Source of the DNA: an uncultured Bacteroidia bacterium
GTDB lineage: Bacteria > Bacteroidota > Bacteroidia > Bacteroidales > UBA932
Direction: 5' to 3'
NCBI GenBank assembly: GCA_902778855.1
Contig: CACYZM010000001.1
Span: 69,838 to 133,837 of the forward strand
DNA length: 64,000 nt
This document shows, piece after piece, positions 1-8,475 of the stretch. The notes under the pieces were generated by a model that was not told where the DNA came from, did no database searches, and saw nothing but the letters and a program-made list of their open reading frames with translations. The position numbers were made by a program, and so were the translations under genes. Each line of letters starts with the position of its first letter. Position 1 is the stretch's first letter.

Positions 1-206
1 TCGTTCTCCAGTGTCTGACCGGGTCACTGCAAGTGGAATCCGACGGCGCGCGTTTCCCGCTCGCAGCCGGCGAGACCATGCTGCTCCCCGCATCGCTCGA
101 CGCCGTGACGCTCGTCCCCGACGCCGGCGGCGCGCACCTGCTGCAGGCCCATATCCCCCAGCCCCCGAAAGACGACGTCTACGACGGTCCGGAGCCGGAG
201 GAGTAA
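1..206 (+). CDS. manA: Mannose-6-phosphate isomerase-like protein, C-terminal end (partial)
   Basis: The window opens inside this gene; the readable frame begins at base 3 and stops with TAA at 204-206, giving about 67 residues. The fragment reads as the last beta-strands of a cupin: a G-x-L-x-V segment, then AAGETMLLPASL and a closing strand LLQAHIPQ, before an acidic tail. This pattern matches the C-terminus of type I phosphomannose isomerases, which interconvert mannose-6-phosphate and fructose-6-phosphate. A different sugar-binding cupin cannot be excluded from so short a piece. The neighbour is convergent, 51 bases away, with nothing recognisable between them. Confidence 0.6.
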   Translation, partial: VLQCLTGSLQVESDGARFPLAAGETMLLPASLDAVTLVPDAGGAHLLQAHIPQPPKDDVYDGPEPEE

Positions 207-257
207 TCTGGCTTAATCTCCCACGCGCGGCAGGCCGACCTACGGCCCGATGGTCAG

Positions 258-1604
258 CTATTTTTTAACGAATTCGACGCGGCGGTTTTTGGCGCGGCCT
301 TCGTCGGTGGTGTTGTCGGCGATGGGTTCGTGGGCGCCTTTGCCGACGGCGGTCAGGCGGGAGGCGTCGATGCCGTTGGAAACGAGGGCAGCCACGATGG
401 CTTCGGCGCGCTTCTGGCTGAGGGGATCGTTGACCTTGTCGGAGCCGGTGTTGTCGCAGTGGCCCTGGACCTCGAAGCTGAGGGACGGATCATCGGTCAT
501 CATCTTCGTGATGCGGTTGATTTCACCCGTGGATTCCGGTTTGATGGTGGCTTTGCCGGTGTCGAAGGTGATGGCGTAGGTCACGATCTTGCCGTCGGAG
601 GCCAGGCGGTCATACAAAGGCACGGCACCTTTCGCGATGCGGACGTTGCGCCAGAAATACAGCCGTTCATAATCGTACTCACCCGTGAACTGCACGAACC
701 GGGGCGCCTTGGCGTTGGGAATGTTGGCGACCCGCTGCTCGTCGAAATAGATTTTGAAGGCGCGCTTGTTGAAAGAAACGGCGATGTGGTGCCAGGCATT
801 CCGCTGGAGATTCTTGATCTCATACTGGCCTTCCCGGATATCGCCGTTGGGGGCGGTCCACTCATAGTAAAAGTTCTGATTGGGCGCGTTGTCATAGCCT
901 GCCGCATCGATATGCATATACAACGACATTTCGTCCGGGTTGCGCCCGATGCGATGGATCTCCTCTTCACAACCCAGATAGATGGCATAGCCGTTCAGGC
1001 CCAAGCCGTCGCCGTTGTTGACTTCTTTGGAAAAGAATCCTTCCTCCCAAATATAGATGTCGAATTCCACGGTGCATTCGTCGGTCAGGTAAACCTTGCC
1101 GTCCCGATAGAGCGGCGTGATCGAAGCGTCTTGCGTATTGATCACTTTCTGTCCGTCGAAATCGACGATTTCCGCCGCGCCGCTGAACGCATCCCACATC
1201 GACGGGAATTCGCCGAGCGGCTCGTTTTCCATTGTGTCTTCGAAGATGATCTCATCGCCGGCCACGAAGTCGTAGTTGTTCCAGCCGATCTTGGCGGCCG
1301 CCGGTTTGTTGTCCTGCGGCGTGGCAGGCAACACGTCGACATTCTGCTCGGGGACGGACTGTTCGACCACCACCTGCTCGTCGCGCGATTCGACCTTCAC
1401 TTCCTGGGTACGCCGGGTCTTGTTGCCCGTCTGGCCATTGAGAGCATTGTTGATGCCTTTTTCAATCTTGTTGCTGATGTTGTTCTCAACGGCGTTCTTC
1501 GCCCGGTTCTTCAGGCGGTTCAACACGTTGCTTTGCGCCGACGCCCCGCTGCACACCAGCAGGAGGGCCGTCATCAGTAAAACGATTTTTTTCATATCGG
1601 TCAT
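258..1604 (-). CDS. OmpA-family outer-membrane protein
   Basis: A 448-residue exported protein. It starts with a signal peptide (MKKIVLLMTALLLVCSGASA, from residue 4), followed by a basic, Asn-rich amphipathic stretch at about 25-65. The middle (about 115-330) resembles a concanavalin/LamG-like beta-sandwich. The last 100 residues form an OmpA C-terminal peptidoglycan-binding domain with the motifs VQGHCDNTGS and AKNRRVEF, so the protein probably tethers the outer membrane to peptidoglycan. A second ATG at 1595 would begin directly at MKK and is equally plausible. It lies 13 bases downstream of cca and is probably co-transcribed with it. The ligand of the central domain is unknown. Confidence 0.85.
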   Translation of the reverse strand: MTDMKKIVLLMTALLLVCSGASAQSNVLNRLKNRAKNAVENNISNKIEKGINNALNGQTGNKTRRTQEVKVESRDEQVVVEQSVPEQNVDVLPATPQDNKPAAAKIGWNNYDFVAGDEIIFEDTMENEPLGEFPSMWDAFSGAAEIVDFDGQKVINTQDASITPLYRDGKVYLTDECTVEFDIYIWEEGFFSKEVNNGDGLGLNGYAIYLGCEEEIHRIGRNPDEMSLYMHIDAAGYDNAPNQNFYYEWTAPNGDIREGQYEIKNLQRNAWHHIAVSFNKRAFKIYFDEQRVANIPNAKAPRFVQFTGEYDYERLYFWRNVRIAKGAVPLYDRLASDGKIVTYAITFDTGKATIKPESTGEINRITKMMTDDPSLSFEVQGHCDNTGSDKVNDPLSQKRAEAIVAALVSNGIDASRLTAVGKGAHEPIADNTTDEGRAKNRRVEFVKK

Positions 1605-1617
1605 TTTATAGGGGATG

Positions 1618-3012
1618 CTAGAGTCCGAGCTCGGCAGCTTTCTGCTCCATCAGGGCGTAGGCGGCGTCGAACTCGTTGGGGATGACGCCGTCGAGAATGG
1701 CTTCCTTGACAGCTTCCTTGATGACGCCGATCTCGCGGCAGGGCGGGATGTGGTATTTGTCCATAATCAGCTCGCCGGTGATGGGGTTCTTGAAGTTGCG
1801 GACAGCGTCCTTGGCTTCGACTTCGACGAGTTTCTCCTTGACGTGGTCGTATTGCTTGCGATAGCGCTCCACCTTCTGTTCGTTGGCCGAGGTGATGTCG
1901 GCCTTGCAGAGGATCATCAGGTCGTCGATGTCGTCGCCGGCGTCGAAGAGCAGACGGCGGACCGCCGAGTCGGTAACCTCGTCGGTGACCAGTGCGATGG
2001 GGCGCATATGGAGGAGGACCAGTTTCTGGACGTATTTCATGTCGTCGGTCTGCGACATCTTGAGGCGGGAAAAGACGCCCTTGACCATTTTGGAGCCCAC
2101 GTATTCGTGCCCGCGGAACGTCCAGCCGGTGCCGGGCTCCCACTTTTTGGTCGAGGCCTTGCCGATGTCGTGGAGCAGCGCGGCCCAGCGGAGCCAGACG
2201 TTGTCGCTGGCGGCGGCCACGTTTTCGAGCACCTGGAGCGAGTGGCGGAAGTTGTCTTTATGGCCCCGGCCTTCCACCGTCTCCACGCCCTTGAGCGCCG
2301 CGACGGACGGGAGGACCTGCGGGAGCAGGTCCGTCTCGTCGAGCAGGCGGATGCCGTCGGCGGGATGGGCGCTCTTCATGATCTTCATCAGTTCGTCGGC
2401 GATGCGCTCGGCGGAAAGGATTTCCATCCGGTCCTTGTTGCGACGGATCGAGGCGACCGATTCGGGGACGATGGTGAAGCCCAGCTGGGTGGCGAAGCGG
2501 ACGGCCCGCAACATCCGGAGCGGGTCGTCGCTGTAGGTGGTGTCGGGATCGAGCGGCGTGCGGATGAGGCCGTCGGCCAGGTCGCGGATGCCGCCGAAGG
2601 GGTCGACGAGCGCCCCGAAATCATCGCGCTGCAGGCTGAAGGCCATGGCGTTGATGGTGAAGTCGCGCCGGGCCTGGTCTTCTTCGAGCGAGCCGTCTTC
2701 CACGATCGGCTTGCGGGATTCGGCCCGGTAGGATTCGCGGCGGGCGCCGACGAATTCGAGTTCGATGCCGCCGGAGCGGAGCATGGCGGTGCCGAAACGC
2801 TTGAACACGGTGACCTTCGTGTGCAGCTTGTGCGCCACGGCCTCGGCCAGGGCAATGCCGCTGCCTTCGACCACGATGTCGATGTCGTTGCACGGGCGCT
2901 GCAGGAAGAAATCACGCACGTAGCCGCCGATGACGAAGGCACGGACGCCCAGTTCGTGCGCCGTGTCGGCGACGACGTCGAAGACTTTTCCTTTCAGGGC
3001 CTCGGTAAACAT
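1618..3012 (-). CDS. cca: CCA tRNA nucleotidyltransferase, HD-domain type
   Basis: A 464-residue class II nucleotidyltransferase that adds or repairs the 3' CCA end of tRNAs. The N-terminal catalytic head shows the G-G at 29-30, R33 and the metal-binding D43-x-D45 (NDIDIVV). A second signature, RRDFTINAMAF, follows at about 115. An HD domain (LLHDIGKA) lies near residues 275-285, as in many bacterial Cca proteins with extra phosphohydrolase activity. The start at 3012 lies only 4 bases after a perfect TATCTTTG promoter element on this strand, so the mRNA is probably leaderless. It is divergent from holA. Confidence 0.93.
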   Translation of the reverse strand: MFTEALKGKVFDVVADTAHELGVRAFVIGGYVRDFFLQRPCNDIDIVVEGSGIALAEAVAHKLHTKVTVFKRFGTAMLRSGGIELEFVGARRESYRAESRKPIVEDGSLEEDQARRDFTINAMAFSLQRDDFGALVDPFGGIRDLADGLIRTPLDPDTTYSDDPLRMLRAVRFATQLGFTIVPESVASIRRNKDRMEILSAERIADELMKIMKSAHPADGIRLLDETDLLPQVLPSVAALKGVETVEGRGHKDNFRHSLQVLENVAAASDNVWLRWAALLHDIGKASTKKWEPGTGWTFRGHEYVGSKMVKGVFSRLKMSQTDDMKYVQKLVLLHMRPIALVTDEVTDSAVRRLLFDAGDDIDDLMILCKADITSANEQKVERYRKQYDHVKEKLVEVEAKDAVRNFKNPITGELIMDKYHIPPCREIGVIKEAVKEAILDGVIPNEFDAAYALMEQKAAELGL

Positions 3013-3016
3013 ACTA

Positions 3017-3024
3017 CAAAGATA
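3017..3024 (-). promoter_or_regulatory. -7 promoter element of cca
   Basis: Reads TATCTTTG on the minus strand, matching the Bacteroidetes -7 consensus TAnnTTTG. It ends 4 bases before the cca ATG. It is one arm of a perfect inverted repeat (3014-3024 and 3036-3046) shared with the holA promoter. Confidence 0.7.
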
Positions 3025-3035
3025 GCAATTATTCG

Positions 3036-3043
3036 TATCTTTG
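3036..3043 (+). promoter_or_regulatory. -7 promoter element of holA
   Basis: TATCTTTG on the plus strand, 7 bases before the holA ATG at 3051. It is the mirror image of the cca element; the two 11-base arms are separated by 11 bases. Confidence 0.7.
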
Positions 3044-3050
3044 TAGGGTC

Positions 3051-4109
3051 ATGGCAAAGGCAACGACCGATACCGTTCAGGAATACAAGGCCCTCCGCGA
3101 AGAAATCGAACGCGGGGACATCAAACCCTTCTATCTGCTTTTCGGCAAGGAACATTACTACATCGACGAGCTCTGCCGGCTGCTGATGGAACGGGTCATC
3201 CCGCCCGAAGAGCGGGACTTCGGCCAGATCGTATATTTCGGCGCCGACGTCACGGCCAACCAGGTGGTCAGCACCGCCCGCCAGTACCCGATGATGATCG
3301 CCCGCCAGCTGGTGGTGGTCAAGGAGGCGCAGATGATGAAGAAAGTGGAGGACATCGGCGTCTATTTCGAAGGTATCCAGCCCACCACCGTCCTGGTAGT
3401 CTGCTACAAGACACCCAACGACCCCACCAAGTCGGGCAAGAACATCGACAAACGCTCCACGTTCTACAAACAGGCCAAGAAAATCGGCGTGGCGTTCGAG
3501 TCCAACCAGATTCCCGACTACCGCGTCGCCCGCTGGATCGACGGCTACCTCGCCGACGAGGGCCTGCGCATCGATCCCGACGCCGCGGCCCTGCTCGCCG
3601 AATCGGCCGGCAGCGATCTCCAGAAAATCACCCTCGCCATCGACAAACTCCGCAAGATGCTGCCCGAAGACCGGCGCCGCATCACGGTCAAGGACATCGA
3701 GGAGAACGTGGGCATGAGCCGCGACTACTCGGTCTTCGAGCTGACCAAGGCCCTGTCGCTGAAAGATGCGGGCAAAGCGTTCCGGATCGCCCACTTCTTC
3801 GGCGAAGCGCCGAAGCGCTTCCCGATCCAGATGACGGTCGCCGCCCTGTCGGGCCATTTCATCCGGCTGCTGCGCTACCACGCCCTGCTCCAGAGCGGCG
3901 CCGGCCGCAATGACATCCTCGCCCAGCTCGGCATCAATCCCTACTTCGCCGGCGAATACGACACGGCCATCCGCAACTATCCCGTGAAGAAGACGATGCG
4001 CGCCATCGCCCTGCTGCGCGAATACGACCGTCGCTCGAAATCGAACACCCGCGGGGAAGCCTCCGACGGAGACCTCCTGAAAGAACTCATCGCCAAAATC
4101 TTAGCGTAA
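3051..4109 (+). CDS. holA: DNA polymerase III subunit delta
   Basis: A 352-residue clamp-loader subunit that opens the sliding clamp on DNA. Family features are the N-terminal KPFYLLFGKEHYYIDEL segment (about 26-42), a degenerate AAA+ core without a Walker A motif, and the C-terminal helical region with QLGINPYFAGEY near 290. Length is normal for bacterial delta. The ATG sits 7 bases after TATCTTTG, suggesting a leaderless or nearly leaderless transcript. Its last 9 bases overlap the stop of the convergent HsdR_N gene. No other replication gene is adjacent. Confidence 0.92.
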   Translation: MAKATTDTVQEYKALREEIERGDIKPFYLLFGKEHYYIDELCRLLMERVIPPEERDFGQIVYFGADVTANQVVSTARQYPMMIARQLVVVKEAQMMKKVEDIGVYFEGIQPTTVLVVCYKTPNDPTKSGKNIDKRSTFYKQAKKIGVAFESNQIPDYRVARWIDGYLADEGLRIDPDAAALLAESAGSDLQKITLAIDKLRKMLPEDRRRITVKDIEENVGMSRDYSVFELTKALSLKDAGKAFRIAHFFGEAPKRFPIQMTVAALSGHFIRLLRYHALLQSGAGRNDILAQLGINPYFAGEYDTAIRNYPVKKTMRAIALLREYDRRSKSNTRGEASDGDLLKELIAKILA

Positions 4110-4502
4110 ACTGTCCGGCATCGCCGTCAGCGCCTCATAGCTGCCGCCGTCCTCACTGCGGACGAGCAGGTGCGTGGTGCGTCCGTTGGTCACCATCACA
4201 TAGCGGACGGGCAGCACGCGCGTGTAGCGCACCACCTGGTCGACGACCGCCTGGCCAAGCGTCACTTCCGGCGCCTTGCATTCCACCAGCAGATAGGGCT
4301 GGAGCTGCCGGTCGAAGACCAGCACGTCGGCGCGATAGCGCCGGCGGTTGTATACGAAACCGTATTCGCTTTCCATCAGGCCGACGGGAAAGCCCTGGAC
4401 ATCGCGGAGCCAGGCGATCACGGCCTGGCGCACTTCTTCTTCGGGGGTGCGGGCCACCCATTTCCGGCGGAGCGGATCGTAGAGCCGGTCGGCGTCGGTC
4501 AT
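4101..4502 (-). CDS. Stand-alone HsdR N-terminal (PD-(D/E)xK) domain protein
   Basis: A 133-residue protein corresponding to the type I restriction enzyme R N-terminal nuclease domain, without helicase domains. The nuclease core is visible: conserved acidic residues near 21-23, then D59 in RADVLVF and E74-x-K76 in YLLVECKAPE, so the active site looks intact. The start at 4502 overlaps the stop of the upstream lipoprotein gene in an ATGA; a longer reading from 4544 would run well into that gene and is less likely. No hsdM or hsdS is nearby, so this is not a restriction system. Its substrate is unknown. Confidence 0.8.
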   Translation of the reverse strand: MTDADRLYDPLRRKWVARTPEEEVRQAVIAWLRDVQGFPVGLMESEYGFVYNRRRYRADVLVFDRQLQPYLLVECKAPEVTLGQAVVDQVVRYTRVLPVRYVMVTNGRTTHLLVRSEDGGSYEALTAMPDSLR

Positions 4503-4975
4503 AGGCGCTGGACAATGATGCCCACTTTCTGGAATTCGTTCCAAAGCCAGAGGTATTCGTCGGTGGCCTTGACCACGACCAGTTTGACGATGAGGGTCGT
4601 GGATTCACCCGCGTCCAGCCGGTAGTGGATCTCGCATTCGACTTCGTCGTTCTCCTGCCGGGGGACGGCATTCTGGTAGCGGACGTTCAGGTAGCGCGTC
4701 TGGTCGTCGCTCTGGATCCGGTAATTCTGCTGCTCCGGGTTCGTAGCGCGCTGGAAGGTAGCCAGGTCGAAGGCCAGGGCACACGCGCCTTTGAGATAGA
4801 GCCCTTCGACATAGGCGGCTTCCAATTGCTTGCGTTCTTCCGACTTGGTGTCGGGCGTGGGCTCAGGGGCGGGTTCCGGCCCGGGCCGCGGGCACGACAC
4901 CGCCATCGTCGCGGCGACGACGGTCAGCAGCCAGGCGATGCGCAGGGCGGTCAGGATCGTGGGGCGCAGTCTCAT
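4499..4975 (-). CDS. Predicted lipoprotein, hypothetical
   Basis: A 158-residue protein. The N-terminus (MRLRPTILTALRIAWLL) is a lipoprotein signal ending near C28 in MAVSCPRP, followed by a Pro/Glu-rich linker. The remainder looks like an all-beta domain; I recognise no family. The start at 4975 overlaps the M6 protease stop as ATGA, which is why I prefer it to an upstream start at 5026. It is the middle gene of the M6 protease / lipoprotein / HsdR_N operon and may be a surface partner of the protease, but that is only inferred from position. Confidence 0.7.
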   Translation of the reverse strand: MRLRPTILTALRIAWLLTVVAATMAVSCPRPGPEPAPEPTPDTKSEERKQLEAAYVEGLYLKGACALAFDLATFQRATNPEQQNYRIQSDDQTRYLNVRYQNAVPRQENDEVECEIHYRLDAGESTTLIVKLVVVKATDEYLWLWNEFQKVGIIVQRL

Positions 4976-6951
4976 TCTTTTACCTCCAGGATTTTGGTCA
5001 GGGTCTCGCGCGACCCGTCGGCGCAAAGGATGGTCGCCGTGATCCGGTAGGATCCGGCTTGCTCGAAGACATAGACGTCATCGGTACAGGTCTTCCCGTT
5101 GATCGCCCAGGTAACGGGCGCCTTTTCATCGGACCGGTTGAGCAGGAACAGGCGGAAGCGGTCGCCCTTATGCCAGGTGCGGTCGAAGCCGCCGATGAGC
5201 GGATAGTCGCTCAGCCGGTCCAGGGCCTGGAATTCCATGCGGTAGACCTTGCCGGTCACATTGGCGCGCGTGTAGTAAAGTTCGCAGTAATAGCGGCGGC
5301 CCGGTTCGAGGGCCCCGATCAGGTAGCGGGTCTGGCTGCCGATGGCCACCAGCCGCTCGTCGACGCCGTTTTGCTCGCCCCAGCGGAGATTCCACTGGCC
5401 GAGGCCGGTCTTGTCGCACTGCCACTCGAGGAGGGCGGAAGTCTGGGACGGCGTAATGGACCAGTCGAGCACCACCGGCATGTCCCAACTCTGGTCGTTC
5501 ACCAGGCGGCAGGTGATGCCGGCCGCGCTCCGCGCGATGTCGAGCAAGCCGAGGCCGGTACCCTTCCCATTCCAGGCCAGCAGGGGAAAATTATAGGCGG
5601 AATGGAGGGTCTGCACGCCGGAAGGGCCCGGGAAGAAAGCGTCCGCGGCCGAAGCCGCCGTGCCGCCGGCCGGGACGAAAGTCACGCAGGGATGCGCGGC
5701 GCAGGCGTTCACGGCGTTGGCCGTCCAGCGCATCTTCGCGGTCATCGATCCCGCCGTGTTCGTACTCCGGTCGAGGTGGTAGACCACCAGGCCCGTTCCG
5801 CCCAGATAGGCATCCCACTTGACGCCTTCGCGGTATTCCAGCCAGAAATCCTCGCCGGTCACGCCGGTCGGGATGAGATACGCCTTGTCGGCCGACTGCA
5901 CCGGGACGATGGTCAGCGGCTGCTCCTGGCGGAGCGTTTCGGTGCGGACCAACCCCAGCATCTGACGCTCGAAGATCGTCAGATACGGCGGGGTCTTGCC
6001 GCCGTTGTTGTAGTTGCCCTGGTCCATCACGGAAAGCGTGCCGAACAGGCCGTTGCACGCGCCTTCCTTGTCATCGTTCACATCGTACAGGTCCTGGAGA
6101 CCCAGGAAATGGCAGTATTCGTGGCAGATGGTGCCGATGCCGGCGAACTGGTAGCCGGAAGGACCGCTGTATTCGGAGTAGAGGGAGAAGTTCGAGATCC
6201 GGAGGCCGTCGATCGTCAGGCCCTGGTCGGCGATGTTCCACGACTGGGGCCAGAGCGTGTCGTCGCCGCCACCTTCGGCCTCGTTGTGGCCGGCGAACAG
6301 CAGGAAGACATTGTCGACGTAGCCGTCGCCGTCGAAATCGTAGCGCGAGAAGTCGACGCCGGCCGCATCAGCCGCCTGGCAGGCCTGAACCACCAGCTGC
6401 TTCAGGTTGCCGTCGGTTTCGCCGTTGGTGTTGGCGCCGTACCAGGCCGCATTTTCGGGGAGGGTCACCACGTCGCAGACCTCGAAGGAGAAGTTGCCGT
6501 AGGTACCCAGATTATCGCGGAACCAGTCGAGCACGCTGCCGGTGGCGCCGTTGTCGGAATAATACTGCTGGTTGAACAGGTTGTAGATTGCGGCGCGCGG
6601 CGTGGGCACGGTGAATTTCCGGTCGCGGAACTGGACGGGGATGACGATCGTCCGCAGGTTGACCGTCGCTTTGGTGGAGAAGAACAGGGAGATGGATCCG
6701 CCTTCCGGCTCCAGACACTTGGCCCGGGCACCAAGCGGCCGGGGCAGCGAATCCGTGACGCGCCAGAAACCGTCGGCGCCCTTGCAGACGGGCGTCCCGC
6801 TGAGGGTCGTGGCCCAGGAACGGTTCTCGTCGCCGTGGAGCCGGATGGTCAGCGAAGAGCCGTCAGGCTGCGTGACGGTGACGGGATACGGGTAGGCTTT
6901 CACCGCAAACAGCTGCAGTGAAAAGCCCAACAGGGCAATCATCAGTGTCAT
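4972..6951 (-). CDS. M6-family secreted metalloprotease
   Basis: About 659 residues from the ATG at 6951. A signal peptide (MTLMIALLGFSLQLFAVKA) is followed by a propeptide-like region, the M6 (immune-inhibitor-A-like) protease domain and C-terminal beta domains, one fibronectin-like and one PKD-like. The zinc site is H277-E-Y-C-H281 in GTICHEYCHFLGLQDLYD; the preceding FDGDGYVDNVFLLFAGHNEAEGG segment (given as positions about 215-240) is typical of M6. A TTG start at 7008 is possible but would place 19 odd residues before the signal peptide. It probably acts outside the cell on host or dietary protein. Confidence 0.85.
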   Translation of the reverse strand: MTLMIALLGFSLQLFAVKAYPYPVTVTQPDGSSLTIRLHGDENRSWATTLSGTPVCKGADGFWRVTDSLPRPLGARAKCLEPEGGSISLFFSTKATVNLRTIVIPVQFRDRKFTVPTPRAAIYNLFNQQYYSDNGATGSVLDWFRDNLGTYGNFSFEVCDVVTLPENAAWYGANTNGETDGNLKQLVVQACQAADAAGVDFSRYDFDGDGYVDNVFLLFAGHNEAEGGGDDTLWPQSWNIADQGLTIDGLRISNFSLYSEYSGPSGYQFAGIGTICHEYCHFLGLQDLYDVNDDKEGACNGLFGTLSVMDQGNYNNGGKTPPYLTIFERQMLGLVRTETLRQEQPLTIVPVQSADKAYLIPTGVTGEDFWLEYREGVKWDAYLGGTGLVVYHLDRSTNTAGSMTAKMRWTANAVNACAAHPCVTFVPAGGTAASAADAFFPGPSGVQTLHSAYNFPLLAWNGKGTGLGLLDIARSAAGITCRLVNDQSWDMPVVLDWSITPSQTSALLEWQCDKTGLGQWNLRWGEQNGVDERLVAIGSQTRYLIGALEPGRRYYCELYYTRANVTGKVYRMEFQALDRLSDYPLIGGFDRTWHKGDRFRLFLLNRSDEKAPVTWAINGKTCTDDVYVFEQAGSYRITATILCADGSRETLTKILEVKE

Positions 6952-7012
6952 AATCCGTCTCAAAGCGACTACATAATTACTATTTTTTTCCCAATTATGC
7001 AAAAACAAAGGT

Positions 7013-7020
7013 TATCTTTG
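7013..7020 (+). promoter_or_regulatory. -7 promoter element of the glycosyltransferase operon
   Basis: TATCTTTG, 5 bases before the ATG at 7026; the predicted mRNA would have essentially no leader. Confidence 0.65.
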
Positions 7021-7025
7021 TATCG

Positions 7026-7760
7026 ATGAACGCCACTGCCAGCTACCGGTTTACCATCGTTGTCCCGCTCTACGACGAGCGGGAGAATCTTCCACGCCTT
7101 GAAGAGCGGCTGGCAGCCTACCTGGCGCATTCGGCCGCGCAGCCGGCCTGCGTGCTGCTGGTCGACGACGGGTCCACCGATGGCGGCAGCGCCCTGATCG
7201 AAGCGATTTGCGCCCGCCAGCCCGGGTTCTTTTTCCTCCGGCTGCAACGGAACAGCGGCCTGAGCGCCGCGCTCAAGGCGGGCTTCGAAGCCTGCGAATC
7301 GCCCCTGGTCGGCTACATCGACGCCGACCTGCAGACCGATCCCGACGATTTCGACCGCCTGCTTCCTTATGCGTCGGAATACGAATTGGTGACCGGCATC
7401 CGTACCGAGCGGAAAGACGGCTTCGTGAAACGGGTCTCCTCGAAAATCGCCAACGGCTGGCGCCGGATGATGACCGGCGACGGCGTAGCCGACACCGGTT
7501 GTCCGCTCAAGGTTTTCCAGACGGATTTTGTCAAGCGGTTGCCGCTCTTTAGCGGCATGCACCGTTTTCTTCCCGCCCTGGTCCAGATGGCCGGCGGCCG
7601 GGTCCGGCAGGTGCCGGTCCGGCATTTCCCGCGCGTGGCCGGGCAGGCCAAATACCATCTGTTCAACCGGCTCTGGAAACCGTTCATCGACTGCTTCGGT
7701 TTCCGCTGGATGCGGCGGCGCTATGTCGATCCGACGGTTGAAAAAAGCAGTCTCCAATGA
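7026..7760 (+). CDS. Family 2 glycosyltransferase (polyprenyl-phosphate sugar transferase type)
   Basis: A 244-residue GT-A enzyme related to dolichyl-phosphate mannose synthase and ArnC. Visible motifs are the N-terminal TIVVPLYDERENL, the nucleotide-binding VDDGSTDGG near 48-56, LQRNSGLSAALKAGF, and the metal-binding DADLQTDPDD near 99-108. It lacks the two C-terminal membrane helices of the ArnC type, so a membrane partner is expected. The next gene, overlapping by ATGA, encodes a small multi-pass LAB_N protein that could fill that role. The donor and lipid acceptor cannot be read from the sequence. Confidence 0.85.
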   Translation: MNATASYRFTIVVPLYDERENLPRLEERLAAYLAHSAAQPACVLLVDDGSTDGGSALIEAICARQPGFFFLRLQRNSGLSAALKAGFEACESPLVGYIDADLQTDPDDFDRLLPYASEYELVTGIRTERKDGFVKRVSSKIANGWRRMMTGDGVADTGCPLKVFQTDFVKRLPLFSGMHRFLPALVQMAGGRVRQVPVRHFPRVAGQAKYHLFNRLWKPFIDCFGFRWMRRRYVDPTVEKSSLQ

Positions 7761-8395
7761 GCACGAGCCCCTGGATCTTCGCCCTCGGCTTCTTTGCGCA
7801 GGGGCTGTTCGCCGCGCGTATGCTCGTGCAGTGGCTGCTTTCCGAAAAAGCCGGGAAAGTGATCAATCCCACGGTTTTCTGGATACTCAGCCTGATCGCC
7901 TCCCTCCTCTTTTTCATCTACGGCTGGCTCCGGCAAGACTTCGCCCTGATGCTCGGCCAGGTCATCGGCTACTGCGCCTATGTCTGGAATCTCGACGCCA
8001 AGGGCGTCTGGCGGCCGCTGGGCGCCTGGCGGCCCGTCGCCACGAGCCTGCTGCTGGCCGTCCCGGCCGCCGCCATCGGCATCGTCGCCGCCCACTGGCC
8101 GGAGGTGCGCGAGATCCTGTTCCACAACGACGACATTCCCCGCTGGCTGCTGATCCTGGGCGTCGTCGGGCAGACCATTTTCTCGCTGCGTTTCCTCTAC
8201 CAGCTGTTCTATTCCGCCAGCCGGCGGGAATCGCTGTTGCCGACCGGTTTCTGGATCATCAGCCTTACCGGGGCGATCCTCATCCTGACGTACGGCATTC
8301 TCCGGCGCGATCCCGTACTCATCCTGGCCCAGTCTTTCGGGCTGGTGACTTATATCCGCAACCTGATGCTCATCCGGCGGAATCGCGCCGCCTGA
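7757..8395 (+). CDS. Membrane protein with two LAB_N (lipid-A-disaccharide synthase N-terminal) repeats
   Basis: A 212-residue protein made of two similar halves. Each has a Q-x-x-F-x-x-R-x-L-x-Q-W/L-like helix, an F-W-I-x-S-L-x-x helix, a YGxLRxD turn and a final helix ending Y-x-x-N-L. The first half spans about 10-80, the second about 130-205. LAB_N domains occur at the N-terminus of some lipid A disaccharide synthases and as small stand-alone membrane proteins beside GT2 enzymes. Together with the upstream glycosyltransferase it probably forms a polyprenyl-phosphate-sugar system that modifies lipid A or another glycan. The biochemical role of LAB_N is not firmly known. Confidence 0.8.
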   Translation: MSTSPWIFALGFFAQGLFAARMLVQWLLSEKAGKVINPTVFWILSLIASLLFFIYGWLRQDFALMLGQVIGYCAYVWNLDAKGVWRPLGAWRPVATSLLLAVPAAAIGIVAAHWPEVREILFHNDDIPRWLLILGVVGQTIFSLRFLYQLFYSASRRESLLPTGFWIISLTGAILILTYGILRRDPVLILAQSFGLVTYIRNLMLIRRNRAA

Positions 8396-8446
8396 CCGGG
8401 CCGTTCATTTTTGTATTTTTTCAGCATAACATTACTTCCCTTTCTG

Positions 8447-8454
8447 TATTTTTG
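8447..8454 (+). promoter_or_regulatory. -7 promoter element of alr
   Basis: TATTTTTG, 21 bases before the alr ATG at 8476; the gap after the upstream operon is otherwise AT-rich and featureless. Confidence 0.6.
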
Positions 8455-8475
8455 TGTAGCAAAATACGCAAAAAC

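Noticed and set aside
4101-4502. A type I restriction-modification system
   Set aside because: Only the R N-terminal domain is present; no helicase, methylase or specificity gene is nearby.
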